DNA from: Enterococcus pallens ATCC BAA-351
Lineage (GTDB): Bacteria > Bacillota > Bacilli > Lactobacillales > Enterococcaceae
Assembly: GCF_000407485.1 (NCBI RefSeq)
Contig: NZ_ASWD01000008.1
Location: 62,001 to 126,000, forward strand
DNA length: 64,000 nt
Direction: 5' to 3'
Shown: in pieces, positions 54,873 through 63,930 of the stretch
Layout of the letters: the number at the start of each line of letters is the position of its first letter
Position numbering within the stretch: position 1 is the stretch's first letter
Program-made: the position numbers and the translations under genes
Notes under the pieces: generated by a model
The model's input: the letters and a program-made list of their open reading frames with translations, nothing else
Told to the model about the DNA's origin: nothing
Databases searched by the model: none

Positions 54873-56054
54873 TTAATAAATTAACCCAGTAACTATGGCA
54901 CTCAGAAAGCTGACCAAGGTAGCACTCAATAAAATCTTCAAGCCATTTTTAGCAACCAAATTACCTTTTTCCTCATTCAAGCCCTTCATCGCACCGGAAA
55001 TAATACCGATGGAAGAAAAGTTAGCAAAGGAAACCAAGAAAACCGAGACAATCGCAGTCGTCCGTCCGCTGAAATGCCAAGTTCCCTTTGCCAGTTCAGT
55101 CATCGCCACAAACTCATTAGTCACTAGCTTAGTGGCCATTAAGCTGCCGGCAGAAACGGCTTCATCCCATGGAATTCCTGTCATAAAAGCAAGGGGTGCA
55201 AAAATGTATCCTAGAATTTCCTGGAAGGTCAGCCCCGTAATTTTACTGAAAATGAAATTGATCATCGCAATCAGCGCCACGAAACCAATCAGCATAGCCG
55301 CAACGGTAATGGCCACATGGAACCCATCTAAAATATATTCTCCCAGCATCTGGAAGAAGGTTTGCTGGTCAGATTCCTCAATTAGCAGCTCATCTTCTTG
55401 CTGCGCCAATTGGTAAGGATTAACCAAGGATGAAATAATGAAGCCGCCGAAAAGGTTCAACACTAACGCAGTAATCACATAACGAGGTTCCAGTAGTGCC
55501 ATGTAAGAGCCCACGATGGACATTGAAACAGTCGACATGGCAGAAATGCTCATGGTCGTTAGCCGTTTTTCTGATAAGAAAGGCAGCTCCTTTTTAATTG
55601 AGATAAACACTTCCGATTGACCCAAAATAGCTGAGGCGATCCCGTTATAGGATTCCAGTTTGCCTAAGCCGTTAATCTTGCTCAAACCTAAGCCCACCCA
55701 TTTCATAAAGAGCGGCAAAATCTTGATATAACGCAGAATACCAATAATAGCTGAAATAAAAACGATCGGCATTAAAACCGTCAGGAAAAAGGGTGCTTCT
55801 CCTTTATTAGCAATGCCGCCAAAAACAAAGCTTACGCCTGCTTGCGCAAATTCCAATAAAGCGGCAAATACATTCGCCAGCCCACCAACTAAGGTAGTTC
55901 CGAAGGTTGTCCGCAGCAGCAGAAAGCCTAATAAAAATTGTAAAACCAGCATCACAAGCAAAGGCCAAAGTTTAATTTCCTTGCGATTGCTGCTAATCCC
56001 GTAGCTTAAGCCCAGCACTAGCAAAAGGCCAATAATTCCTATGATAAATGACAA
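54873..56054 (-). CDS. nupC: Concentrative nucleoside transporter (NupC family)
   Basis: A 393-residue membrane protein of the CNT family that imports nucleosides with protons or sodium. Visible are the N-terminal helices, GQSEVFISIKKELPFLS (about 149), TMSISAMSTVSMSIVGSYMALL cut near residue 170, and GIPWDEAVSAGSLMATKLVTNEF (about 298), which are the conserved CNT core. The start is TTG at 56054, preceded by GGAGGAG. It is transcribed divergently from busR. Confidence 0.92.
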   Translation of the reverse strand: MSFIIGIIGLLLVLGLSYGISSNRKEIKLWPLLVMLVLQFLLGFLLLRTTFGTTLVGGLANVFAALLEFAQAGVSFVFGGIANKGEAPFFLTVLMPIVFISAIIGILRYIKILPLFMKWVGLGLSKINGLGKLESYNGIASAILGQSEVFISIKKELPFLSEKRLTTMSISAMSTVSMSIVGSYMALLEPRYVITALVLNLFGGFIISSLVNPYQLAQQEDELLIEESDQQTFFQMLGEYILDGFHVAITVAAMLIGFVALIAMINFIFSKITGLTFQEILGYIFAPLAFMTGIPWDEAVSAGSLMATKLVTNEFVAMTELAKGTWHFSGRTTAIVSVFLVSFANFSSIGIISGAMKGLNEEKGNLVAKNGLKILLSATLVSFLSAIVTGLIY

Positions 56055-56256
56055 AGAATCTCCTCCTACAAATATAATCTGTGACAGGTTACGACTTTTT
56101 ATAACGAAAAGCGAGTAAAAACTCTTCCGCCGAGCAATTTTTTTAGCAGGATATTATATAGAAAACACTAACAAATTAAGGTTTCTCTTGCGCAAAAATC
56201 ATTGGATAGGGTAAACTATGATATGCTTTTAACAAACTATGAAAAGAAGGGTCACC

Positions 56257-56907
56257 ATGGATAAAGACAAGAAACGTGTGCGGCTGCCCCGTTATCAGCA
56301 GGTCGCAGTCGAGATTGCCGAACGAATTGCCGATCAGCGCTATGCGGTAGGGCAGAAAATTCATGCTCGTTCTACCTTGGCGAGTAACTTCAATGTATCA
56401 CCAGAAACAGCCCGCAAAGCGATCAATGTATTAGTAGATTTAGAAATCATGGAAGTTCGTCATGGCAGTGGTGCATATGTTCTTTCCCGTGAAAAAGCCC
56501 AAGCCTATTTAGAAAAATACAAAGATGTTCAATCCATTCAGGAAATCAAAAAGGAAATCCTGGACAGTGTGGAGCAGCAAAAACAAGAGCTGGAGAACTT
56601 CTCCCATCTTTTGGATCAGCTGGTTTCTCAAACCAAACGGGTGCATAATTTTGCGCCGTTTATTCCTTACGAACTGAAGCTGACTGCCGAAGCTCAGCAC
56701 CTGAATGCGACGGTCAATGAACTGAACCTGTGGCATGAGACCGGTGCAACGATTATCGCTATTCAAGATGAGGATGAATTACTCTTGTCCCCAGGCCCCT
56801 ATGCGAAGCTGACTAATGGGTGTACTTTATTCTTTGTCAGTACCGAGTTAGGCTTCCAGCGGATGCAGAATCTTTTTTATCCCGATCAGTCACCAGAAAC
56901 TAAATAA
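56257..56907 (+). CDS. busR: BusR, GntR/RCK_C repressor responding to c-di-AMP
   Basis: A 216-residue regulator with an N-terminal GntR-type winged helix (about 10-75; FNVSPETARKAINVLVDLEIMEV), a coiled-coil middle (about 85-125) and a C-terminal RCK_C/TrkA-C domain (about 135-205; ATIIAIQDEDELLLSPGPY). This is the architecture of BusR, which represses the betaine transporter genes when bound to c-di-AMP. It lies directly upstream of those genes. The frame opens at 56239; ATG 56257 preceded by AAGAAGG is preferred. Confidence 0.92.
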   Translation: MDKDKKRVRLPRYQQVAVEIAERIADQRYAVGQKIHARSTLASNFNVSPETARKAINVLVDLEIMEVRHGSGAYVLSREKAQAYLEKYKDVQSIQEIKKEILDSVEQQKQELENFSHLLDQLVSQTKRVHNFAPFIPYELKLTAEAQHLNATVNELNLWHETGATIIAIQDEDELLLSPGPYAKLTNGCTLFFVSTELGFQRMQNLFYPDQSPETK

Positions 56908-56914
56908 TGCAACC

Positions 56915-56952
56915 AGCCCCTCAATCGCGTTCGTTTGATTGAGGGGCTTTAT
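56915..56952 (+). terminator. Rho-independent terminator
   Basis: Perfect 12-bp arms AGCCCCTCAATC (56915-56926) and GATTGAGGGGCT (56937-56948) lead into TTT. It separates busR from the transporter operon. Confidence 0.85.
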
Positions 56953-56983
56953 TGCGGGTTTTCTGAAAACTTCCACATAGCCT

Positions 56984-57026
56984 TTGACAAAAGTGACCAT
57001 ACGGTGTTACTATAATATGGTCACTT
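56984..57026 (+). promoter_or_regulatory. busA promoter with BusR operator
   Basis: TTGACA (56984-56989), an 18-bp spacer and TACTAT (57008-57013) form the promoter; TATAAT at 57011-57016 is an alternative -10. The inverted arms AAGTGACCAT (56991-57000) and ATGGTCACTT (57017-57026) give GTGAC-N22-GTCAC, the bipartite spacing described for BusR. The operator overlaps the spacer and the -10. Confidence 0.88.
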
Positions 57027-57043
57027 TTTGAGGAGGAATTTGT

Positions 57044-58261
57044 TTGAGTAAAGTTAAGGTAGAACATTTAACCAAAATATTCGGCAAACGGCAGCAGCAA
57101 GCCCTAGCCATGATGAAAGAAAATAAAAGCAAAACAGAGATCTTAAAGAAAACCGGTGCAACCGTGGGGGTTTATGATGCCAGCTTTGAGGTCAACGAAG
57201 GGGAAATATTCGTAGTCATGGGTCTTTCCGGAAGCGGGAAGTCCACCATGATTCGTTTGTTAAACCGTTTAATCGATCCAACATCTGGGGAAATTTTTAT
57301 TGATGGACAAGACATTGCCAAGATGAACAAGGAAGAGCTGCGAGAAGTTCGTCGTCATAAAATCAATATGGTTTTTCAAAACTTTGGCCTCTTTCCACAC
57401 CGAACCATTTTAGAAAATGCGGAGTACGGCTTGGAGGTTCGCGGTGTACCCAAAGAAGAACGCCAAAAGTTAGCAGAGCAAGCCCTAGATAATTCTGGGT
57501 TGCTTTCATTTAAAGATCAATACCCAAATCAATTATCCGGTGGGATGCAGCAGCGGGTTGGCTTAGCGCGGGCTTTAGCCAATGATCCTGAGATTTTGTT
57601 GATGGATGAAGCTTTCTCAGCCCTTGACCCATTAATTCGTCGGGAAATGCAGGATGAACTGCTGGATCTGCAATCCAACGTCCAAAAGACTATCATCTTC
57701 ATCACCCATGATTTGAATGAAGCGCTACGCATCGGTGATCGGATCGCTTTAATGAAGGATGGCGAAATTATGCAGATCGGTACTGGAGAAGAAATTCTGA
57801 CCAATCCAGCCAACCAATATGTTCGTGACTTCGTGGAAGATGTCGATCGTTCTAAGGTGTTAACAGCAGCCAATATCATGGTGCCAGCCTTGACTACCAA
57901 CATCGAAATCGATGGACCAAACGTAGCCTTGAACCGGATGCGTAAAGAAGAAGTCAGCATGCTTCTAGCTGTTGACCGCAAACGGATGCTGAAGGGCAGC
58001 TTAACGGCTGATAAAGCGTTGGAAGCACGACAAAAGAATTTATCCTTGAAGGATGTCATTGATAAAAACGTTCGAACCATTCCGAAAGACATGCTGGTAA
58101 CCGACATCTTCAACCTGATTTTCGATTCTCCTACACCATTAGCAGTAGTTGAGAACAATCGTTTAGAAGGCGTAGTTATCCGCGGCAGTGTGCTGGAAGC
58201 ATTAGCAGCAACTACCGATGAGCAGACAGAAGAACTGGAAGGAGTGACTGCAAATGACTAA
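57044..58261 (+). CDS. busAA: Glycine betaine ABC transporter ATP-binding protein
   Basis: A 405-residue OpuAA/BusAA-type ATPase. It has Walker [10 protein letters not shown] (about 60), the signature [15 protein letters not shown] (about 165), Walker [14 protein letters not shown] (about 185), the H-loop FITHDLNEA and two C-terminal CBS domains (about 280-395) that sense ionic strength or c-di-AMP in this family. The start is TTG at 57044 with AGGAGG 7 bases upstream. Its end overlaps the next gene by 8 bp. It energises uptake of compatible solute under osmotic stress. Confidence 0.95.
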   Translation: MSKVKVEHLTKIFGKRQQQALAMMKENKSKTEILKKTGATVGVYDASFEVNEGEIFVVMGLSGSGKSTMIRLLNRLIDPTSGEIFIDGQDIAKMNKEELREVRRHKINMVFQNFGLFPHRTILENAEYGLEVRGVPKEERQKLAEQALDNSGLLSFKDQYPNQLSGGMQQRVGLARALANDPEILLMDEAFSALDPLIRREMQDELLDLQSNVQKTIIFITHDLNEALRIGDRIALMKDGEIMQIGTGEEILTNPANQYVRDFVEDVDRSKVLTAANIMVPALTTNIEIDGPNVALNRMRKEEVSMLLAVDRKRMLKGSLTADKALEARQKNLSLKDVIDKNVRTIPKDMLVTDIFNLIFDSPTPLAVVENNRLEGVVIRGSVLEALAATTDEQTEELEGVTAND

Positions 58262-59975
58262 TTTCCTACAACAAAGCTTACCGATTGCTGACTGGGTTGA
58301 AGCCTTTACTGATTGGCTGACCAGCACCTTTGCCGGACTATTTTCTGCCCTACAGCATGGTGGACAGTTCGTTATGGATGGCATGACTGGCATTTTAACG
58401 TCGATTCCAGCCTTGCTTTTAATTGCAGTAATTACCGTGGCAGCTTTCTTTATCTCCAATAAAAAATGGGGACTGACTGCCTTTACCTTGATAGGCCTGT
58501 TGTTTATTTACAATCAGGGCTTGTGGACGGATCTAATGAGTACCGTTACTTTAGTTATCCTGTCTAGTGTCATTTCGATTGTAATTGGTGTGCCGCTAGG
58601 AATTCTGATGGCTAAAAATGAAACAGCTAAGACGATTATTACACCGATTCTGGACTTTATGCAGACCATGCCTGGTTTTGTCTATTTGATTCCAGCGGTT
58701 GCCTTCTTCGGTATCGGCATGGTACCAGGGGTATTCGCTTCAGTGATTTTCGCTTTGCCGCCAACCGTTCGTTTTACGAACTTAGGAATTCGTCAAATTC
58801 CGAAAGAACTGGTGGAAGCCTCCGATTCATTTGGTGGAACAGCTAGTCAAAAATTGTTCAAGCTAGAATTGCCATTAGCGAAAAGCACCATTCTGGCTGG
58901 TGTGAACCAAACCACCATGCTTGCTTTATCAATGGTAGTAATTGCTTCGATGATCGGCGCACCTGGTCTAGGACGCGGCGTATTGTCCGCGCTGCAACGT
59001 GCCCAAGTTGGTAACGGCTTTGTTAATGGTTTAGCGCTGGTTATTTTGGCGATCATCATTGACCGCTTTACCCAAAACATCAACAAACCTAAGCAGCAAA
59101 AAGCCAAACAAACCGCTGGCAGCAAGAAAAAAGCAGGGATTTTAGTAGCTGCTGCAGCCGTAGTTGTAATCATCGGTTCAGTTGCTTTTGGCGGAACAAA
59201 GGATGCAACTAAAGGCAGTGTGAATTTATCCTACGTAGAATGGGATACAGAGGTTGCTTCCACTCACGTAGTCGGTGAAGTCTTGAAAGACATGGGCTAC
59301 CAAGTGAACCTGACCCCATTAGACAATGCAATTATGTGGGAATCCGTTGCTAAAGGCGAAACCGATGGAATGGTATCTGCCTGGCTGCCAAACACCCACA
59401 AAGCCCAATATGCTCAATACAAGGATCAAATTGATGATCTAGGTGTGAACCTTAAAGGAGCTAAACTAGGCTTAGTCGTTCCAGATTATATGGATGTTAA
59501 TTCTATTGAAGACTTAACCGACCAAGCCAACAAAACCATCACAGGGATCGAACCGGGAGCCGGCGTAGTAAATGCCGCTGAAAAAACCGTGTCCGACTAT
59601 CCGAATCTAGCTGACTGGAAGGTAGCAACTTCTTCTTCGGGAGCCATGACTGTAGCGTTAGGTCAAGCGATCAAGAACAAGCAGCCAATCGTGATTACCG
59701 GCTGGTCTCCCCACTGGATGTTTGCCAAATACGGCTTGAAATATTTGGAAGATCCGAAGGGCTCAATGGGCCAAGCCGAATCCATTCACACGATTGCTCG
59801 TCAAGGTTTAAAGGAGGATCAACCAGAAGTCTACAACGTATTAAAGAACTTCCATTGGACCAAGGATGACATGGAAAGTGTCATGCTGGCGATCAACGAA
59901 GGACAAGACCCAACCGATGCAGCTAAAGATTGGATTGCTGCTCACCCAGAGCAAGTTGCTGAGTGGAAGAAATAA
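58254..59975 (+). CDS. busAB: Glycine betaine ABC transporter permease-substrate-binding fusion
   Basis: A 573-residue OpuABC-type protein. The N-terminal part is a permease (about 1-290; EAA-like loop [23 protein letters not shown] about 198-220). A further membrane helix follows (about 295-320), and then an external substrate-binding domain (about 325-573; [16 protein letters not shown] about 482 with the aromatic cage). It overlaps busAA by 8 bp. The last 28 codons are repeated 3.4 kb downstream at 63369-63453 with only synonymous changes, so this gene end appears to be an integration site. Confidence 0.95.
   Translation: MTNFLQQSLPIADWVEAFTDWLTSTFAGLFSALQHGGQFVMDGMTGILTSIPALLLIAVITVAAFFISNKKWGLTAFTLIGLLFIYNQGLWTDLMSTVTLVILSSVISIVIGVPLGILMAKNETAKTIITPILDFMQTMPGFVYLIPAVAFFGIGMVPGVFASVIFALPPTVRFTNLGIRQIPKELVEASDSFGGTASQKLFKLELPLAKSTILAGVNQTTMLALSMVVIASMIGAPGLGRGVLSALQRAQVGNGFVNGLALVILAIIIDRFTQNINKPKQQKAKQTAGSKKKAGILVAAAAVVVIIGSVAFGGTKDATKGSVNLSYVEWDTEVASTHVVGEVLKDMGYQVNLTPLDNAIMWESVAKGETDGMVSAWLPNTHKAQYAQYKDQIDDLGVNLKGAKLGLVVPDYMDVNSIEDLTDQANKTITGIEPGAGVVNAAEKTVSDYPNLADWKVATSSSGAMTVALGQAIKNKQPIVITGWSPHWMFAKYGLKYLEDPKGSMGQAESIHTIARQGLKEDQPEVYNVLKNFHWTKDDMESVMLAINEGQDPTDAAKDWIAAHPEQVAEWKK
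59891..59975 (+). repeat. Direct repeat copy A (3' end of busAB)
   Basis: This 85-bp segment matches 63369-63453 at 79 of 85 positions, with an uninterrupted 44-bp identical core. All six differences are synonymous. Candidate att site. Confidence 0.85.
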
Positions 59976-60009
59976 GAAGAATCAGTAATTGATTTACTGA
60001 AAAAGAAAG

Positions 60010-60047
60010 ACTCTCTTTGAATTCTGATATTCAAAGAGAGTTTTTTT
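60010..60047 (+). terminator. Rho-independent terminator of busA operon
   Basis: ACTCTCTTTGAAT (60010-60022) pairs perfectly with ATTCAAAGAGAGT (60029-60041), then a T run. It is similar in sequence to the terminator after the second repeat copy (63526-63583). Confidence 0.92.
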
Positions 60048-60069
60048 GACTATTGAAAGTAGGGTAAGG

Positions 60070-60219
60070 TCAGGTTTTTGAGCACGTTCTTTTCTTAAAA
60101 TGAACCCCAATAATATCAAACAATCCTTCAGAGACTAAAATGAAAGCAAGGATAGCACCGATGGCAAGTAGTAGCGGGAAAATAGAAGTAGTACTATCAC
60201 AAAAGAAGTATAGTAAGAA
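60070..60219 (-). pseudogene. Possible remnant of a small membrane protein gene
   Basis: About 50 codons are open on the minus strand, ending in TGA at 60070. The translation contains a hydrophobic helix FPLLLAIGAILAFILVSEG and ends GVHFKKRTCSKT. There is no start codon with a ribosome site, and an in-frame stop lies just upstream. I regard it as a possible truncated gene end; it may also be chance. Confidence 0.25.
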
Positions 60220-60446
60220 TACTTAGTAGCAAATAAGAAGTGCTGCTTCGCTGTCTTACTCTCTCTATTTCAAAAATAACCAATTGCGACATTGGCAGTT
60301 TTTTTTACGCTCGTTGCTACTATAAGCGAATGAGCTAATTCGTGGTGTAAAAGATGGATATTTTCAAGTCTTACTATGAAATTCTATAAGAGGAACAAAA
60401 TTTATTGATTCCTACTTCAACTTTTTTATTAGGAATAGCTTTACTC

Positions 60447-60477
60447 TTGACTTGGAGTTAACTCCAAGGTGTATGCT
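60447..60477 (+). promoter_or_regulatory. MerR-type promoter (NmlR/AdhR-like operator)
   Basis: TTGACT (60447-60452) and TATGCT (60472-60477) are 19 bp apart, and a perfect palindrome CTTGGAGTTAACTCCAAG (60451-60468) fills the spacer. The long spacer with a central dyad is the mark of MerR-family activation, and this sequence fits the NmlR/AdhR subgroup that responds to aldehydes or thiol stress. Confidence 0.85.
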
Positions 60478-60508
60478 TTAATTATTGAATTGAAAGAAGG
60501 AATGTGCA

Positions 60509-61114
60509 GTGACAAAAATCTTGATTATTGGTGCGACAGGATCTATTGGTCAAGTAGTTAGAGAAGAGTTGTTAAAACGAGCAGGTGTTGAACTTACCCT
60601 TTTTTCTCGAACAGCGAATCAACTTAATTTAATAAATTCGAAAAGAGAAACTGTAATATCTGCCAATGTATTTGATGAAGAAAAGTTGGACAACGCGTTG
60701 AAGGGACAAGAAATAGTTTTTGTTGCATTAAGTGGAAATCTTGAAAAAATGACAAGTGCGGTAATTCATTCAATGAAGAAATTTAACGTAAAACGTTTGA
60801 TAGTTATTTCATCTATGGGAATCTATAATGAAATACCTGATTCGATTGGAGCTTCTGGAAATTTAGCGTTCAATCCTTTTTTACAAACGTATCGAAATGC
60901 TGCAGATGTAGTTGAGTCTAGTGAATTAGACTACACTATTATTCGCCCAGGTTGGTTTGATAATGGTTCAGATGAATATGAAATCACCTTAAAGGGTGAA
61001 CCTTTTGGTGGACATAATGTTTCAAGAAAAAGCATTGCTGACTTAGTTCTTCGTCTAGTTGATGATCCAACAGTTTATTTAAGAAAGAGTATTGGTATCA
61101 ATCGTCCAGAATAA
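60509..61114 (+). CDS. NAD(P)-binding NmrA/SDR-like protein
   Basis: A 201-residue atypical short-chain dehydrogenase. The nucleotide motif is IIGATGSIGQVV (about 6-17); VFVALSGNLEKM, RLIVISSMGIYN (about 95) and TIIRPGWFD (about 148) are typical of NmrA-like and NAD-dependent epimerase/dehydratase relatives. The GTG start at 60509 follows GAAAGAAGGA. It is the first gene behind the MerR-type promoter and may reduce or sense quinones or aldehydes. Codon use is more AT-rich than upstream genes. Confidence 0.82.
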   Translation: MTKILIIGATGSIGQVVREELLKRAGVELTLFSRTANQLNLINSKRETVISANVFDEEKLDNALKGQEIVFVALSGNLEKMTSAVIHSMKKFNVKRLIVISSMGIYNEIPDSIGASGNLAFNPFLQTYRNAADVVESSELDYTIIRPGWFDNGSDEYEITLKGEPFGGHNVSRKSIADLVLRLVDDPTVYLRKSIGINRPE

Positions 61115-61201
61115 AATGAGAAAAGTTTATTGTGATTGAAGAGCAGTTTATTTTTTCTAGAGTAGTTTACTTTTTCAATTTAGAAAATAGGAGGTATTTT
61201 T

Positions 61202-62038
61202 ATGAGTAAAGAAGTAGTATTGGTTACCGGGGCAGGTCAAATTTCATTGGCTATTGCCAGACGAATTGGTTATGGAAAGAAGATTATTTTAGGTGATAAA
61301 AAGATTGATAATGCACAGAACATTGCTAAGACAATGATTGAAGCAGGTTTTGATGTAGAAATAATCGAAATGGATCTATCTTCACGTGACTCAATAAAAA
61401 AAATGATTATTCTAGGTCAAAGATATGGAGAAATTAAGTATTTAATAAATGGAGCAGGTGTCTCACCTTCACAGGCGTCAATTGAAACGATTTTGAACGT
61501 TGACCTTTATGGAACCGCTGTGCTTTTAGAAGAAGTTGGTGAGGTCATTACAAGTGGTGGTAGTGCAATAGTGATTTCTAGCCAATCTGGTCATCGTATG
61601 CCAGCATTAACAGAAGATCAAGATCGTGCTTTAGCAATGACAGACACTGAAAAATTACTAGCGCTTGATTTTTTACAAGTGGATCAAATCAAAGATACAC
61701 TGCACGCTTATCAACTTGCAAAACGTGCAAATGAAAAACGTACGATGTATGAAGCGGTTCGCTGGGGAAAAAGAGGTGCTCGTATCAATGATATTGCCCC
61801 AGGAATTGTAGTCACTCCTCTCGCTTTAGATGAGTTTAATGGAATACGTGGAGATTTTTATAAAAACATGTTCAAGCAGTCTCCTTCTGGAAGACCAGGT
61901 ACAGCGGATGAAATTGCGAATGTTGCAGAATTTTTGCTCAGTGAAAGAGCCGTATTTATTACAGGTTCCACTTTTCTTGTTGATGGAGGAGCAACTGCTT
62001 CATATTTTTATGGTCCTTTGAATGAAAAAACTAACTAA
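61202..62038 (+). CDS. Short-chain dehydrogenase/reductase
   Basis: A 278-residue classical SDR. It shows VTGAGQISLAIARRI (nucleotide binding, about 8; the usual GxGxxG is altered to GAGQIS), NGAGVS (about 84), VISSQSG with the catalytic Ser region (about 125), YQLAKRANE with Tyr and Lys (about 169-173), and FITGSTFLVDGGA (about 257). It is in the same operon as the NmrA-like gene and the zinc dehydrogenase, with AGGAGG upstream. Substrate unknown; carbonyl detoxification fits the promoter type. Confidence 0.87.
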   Translation: MSKEVVLVTGAGQISLAIARRIGYGKKIILGDKKIDNAQNIAKTMIEAGFDVEIIEMDLSSRDSIKKMIILGQRYGEIKYLINGAGVSPSQASIETILNVDLYGTAVLLEEVGEVITSGGSAIVISSQSGHRMPALTEDQDRALAMTDTEKLLALDFLQVDQIKDTLHAYQLAKRANEKRTMYEAVRWGKRGARINDIAPGIVVTPLALDEFNGIRGDFYKNMFKQSPSGRPGTADEIANVAEFLLSERAVFITGSTFLVDGGATASYFYGPLNEKTN

Positions 62039-62059
62039 TTATAAGATAGGAGAATGATT

Positions 62060-63103
62060 ATGAAAGTAGCAATGTTTATTGAACCAGGAAAGATGGAGAT
62101 TCATGAAGCAACTAAACCTAAGATTGAGAAAAAAACAGATGCGCTTATCAAAATTGTACGTACTTGTGTTTGTGGCTCGGATTTATGGTGGTTTCGAGGA
62201 ATATCGAAAAGAGACCCTAATACGTATGCAGGACACGAAGCGATCGGAATTGTAGAAGAAGTGGGAGAAGAAGTATTAAACATTCAACCAGGAGATTTTG
62301 TGGTTGTCCCCTTTACTCATGGTTGTGGCGAGTGTGCAGCTTGTAAAGCCGGATTTGATGGGAATTGTTCAAATCAAGAACAGGGAACAAATGCTGGTTA
62401 CCAAGGCGAATATCTACGCTATACAAATGCCAATTGGGGATTAGTCAAGATTCCTGGACAACCTTCAGATTATTCAGAAGAAACACTGAATTCACTCTTA
62501 ACTCTTGCAGATGTGATGGCTACTGGTTATCATGCAGCAAAGACTGCAGAAGTCAAACAAGGTGATACTGTAGTAGTTATGGGAGATGGAGCTGTTGGTT
62601 TATGTGGCATTATTGGTGCAAAATTACTTGGTGCCAAAAAGATTATTGCAATGAGTCGTCATAAAGATCGCCAAGAATTAGCGCGTGAATTTGGCGCAAC
62701 AGATATTGTAGTTGAGCGTGGAGACGAAGCGGTAAAAAAAGTGTTGGAGCTTACAAATGGTTCTGGAACAGATGCAGTTTTAGAATGTGTAGGAACAGAG
62801 TTATCGGTTGAAACAGCAGTTAAAATTTGTCGTCCAGGAGCAATTGTAGGACGTGTCGGGGTGCCACAACAAGCCGAAATGAATACAAATTCTCTTTTCT
62901 GGAAAAATATAGGACTTCGGGGAGGAGTTGCATCTGTCACGACTTATGATAAAGAAATTCTTCTTGACGCAGTTTTAAGCGGGAAAATCAACCCTGGGAA
63001 AGTATTTACTAAAGAATTCTGCTTGGAAGATATACAGAAAGCTTATGAAGCTATGGACAGACGAGAAGCAATTAAATCGTTAATCATTCTAGATAAAAAC
63101 TGA
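62060..63103 (+). CDS. Zinc-dependent alcohol dehydrogenase
   Basis: A 347-residue medium-chain dehydrogenase. It has CVCGSDLWWFRG (catalytic Cys about 37), AGHEAIGIVEEVG (about 60), a structural-zinc lobe CGECAACKAGFDGNC (about 92-106) and VVMGDGAVGLCG (Rossmann, about 171). ATG 62060 with TAGGAG upstream is preferred to ATG 62054. It closes the three-gene operon controlled by the MerR-type promoter and probably acts on reactive aldehydes or alcohols. Confidence 0.9.
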   Translation: MKVAMFIEPGKMEIHEATKPKIEKKTDALIKIVRTCVCGSDLWWFRGISKRDPNTYAGHEAIGIVEEVGEEVLNIQPGDFVVVPFTHGCGECAACKAGFDGNCSNQEQGTNAGYQGEYLRYTNANWGLVKIPGQPSDYSEETLNSLLTLADVMATGYHAAKTAEVKQGDTVVVMGDGAVGLCGIIGAKLLGAKKIIAMSRHKDRQELAREFGATDIVVERGDEAVKKVLELTNGSGTDAVLECVGTELSVETAVKICRPGAIVGRVGVPQQAEMNTNSLFWKNIGLRGGVASVTTYDKEILLDAVLSGKINPGKVFTKEFCLEDIQKAYEAMDRREAIKSLIILDKN

Positions 63104-63368
63104 TAATATCAAAATAAGACTTTATATCAATGATAAGAAAATAGATGAAGGAATGTTCGAAGAATAGTCTTTAATTAATGGAAAGTTTGAAACTTGGCGA
63201 ATGTAATACGATCTTATTTTGTTGCATTTGCAAAATCAGTTGCATCCCTTGCAAATTTAAGAAAAATTTGTTTGCCTTAAAACCGTTTTTTAATCACACG
63301 TTTTGAGGCCAATATAATCTATTCTATAGTAAGATCATGTTTCAATTACTCGTCAAGGTCTAGAGAAT
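63104..63368. other. Intergenic region up to the repeat
   Basis: AT-rich and without a gene that I can recognise. It contains two short dyad-like motifs, TTGCATTTGCAA and TTGCATCCCTTGCAA (about 63222-63255), of unknown meaning. Confidence 0.4.
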
Positions 63369-63453
63369 GATCAACGAAGGGCAAGACCCAACCGATGCAG
63401 CTAAAGATTGGATTGCTGCTCACCCTGAACAAGTCGCTGAGTGGAAAAAGTAA
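63369..63453 (+). repeat. Direct repeat copy B (displaced busAB 3' end)
   Basis: A second copy of the last 28 codons and stop of busAB, with six synonymous differences. Upstream sequence is unrelated to busAB. An ATG happens to precede it at 63367, giving a 28-residue frame that is unlikely to be a gene. Confidence 0.85.
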
Positions 63454-63525
63454 TTAAAATATCATAATAGATAAGGTATTTTGTTCACAAGAAATAAGAG
63501 AAAACAACAGTTGAATTGACTAGAA

Positions 63526-63583
63526 AAGAAACGCTCTCTTTGGATTTCGATATCCACAGAGGGCGTTTCTTGTTGTTTTTTAA
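63526..63583 (+). terminator. Terminator after repeat copy B
   Basis: A long stem (63526-63545 with 63552-63571) with a T-rich tail. Its core (CTCTCTTTGGAT / ATCCACAGAG) resembles the busA terminator at 60010-60047, so the duplication reaches beyond the coding end. Confidence 0.8.
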
Positions 63584-63640
63584 TGAAAATGACAATTTGT
63601 TAAAAGCGATGTTAATATTCTTGTGATTTTTTTAAAATTG

Positions 63641-63666
63641 AAAAACGTTGATATATCAATGTTTTT
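63641..63666. promoter_or_regulatory. 26-bp palindrome upstream of the integrase
   Basis: AAAAACGTTGATA and TATCAATGTTTTT are reverse complements except for one pair. It lies just upstream of a TATACT, so it is a likely operator for an element-encoded regulator. Confidence 0.55.
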
Positions 63667-63684
63667 GTAAGGTTTCTGATGTGG

Positions 63685-63754
63685 TATACTTCTTGGTATG
63701 AAAAAAACCACGATGCGGATCGTCTGTTTCCGTCGTTTTTTTATGTGGAGCTGA
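63685..63754 (+). ncRNA. Short leader transcript with hairpin (18-codon frame)
   Basis: An extended -10 TGGTATACT (63682-63690) is followed within about 8 bp by AAAAAAACCACG, which pairs with CGTCGTTTTTTT (63731-63742) with one mismatch. This hairpin and T run would end a very short RNA. The same bases hold an 18-codon frame, MKKTTMRIVCFRRFFMWS (63698-63754), without a ribosome site. It could be an attenuator for the integrase gene. Speculative. Confidence 0.35.
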
Positions 63755-63930
63755 ATAAAGTCATCTAAATTGTAGTATGTTTCTTTAGTCAGGTCAACAG
63801 TTTTATTCATAAAATGCATATTTTTTTTAAAATATTGAAACAAATCAGTCAAAATGGATGACCTAACAGGAGGCGAAGCTGGTTTATCACCCGTCATTTC
63901 CGCCGTCAAACAGAAAGGAAGATGTTAACA

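Noticed and set aside
57529-58158. 209-codon open frame on the minus strand
   Set aside because: Antisense shadow of the busAA gene, with low-complexity Ser-rich translation and no ribosome site.
63222-63255. TTGCATTTGCAA and TTGCATCCCTTGCAA as a repeat array or CRISPR
   Set aside because: Only two short, unequal motifs; no regular spacing or further units.
63580-63909. 109-codon open frame on the minus strand before the integrase
   Set aside because: It covers the palindrome, promoter and hairpin region, has biased composition (Ile, Lys, Phe) and no supporting ribosome site.
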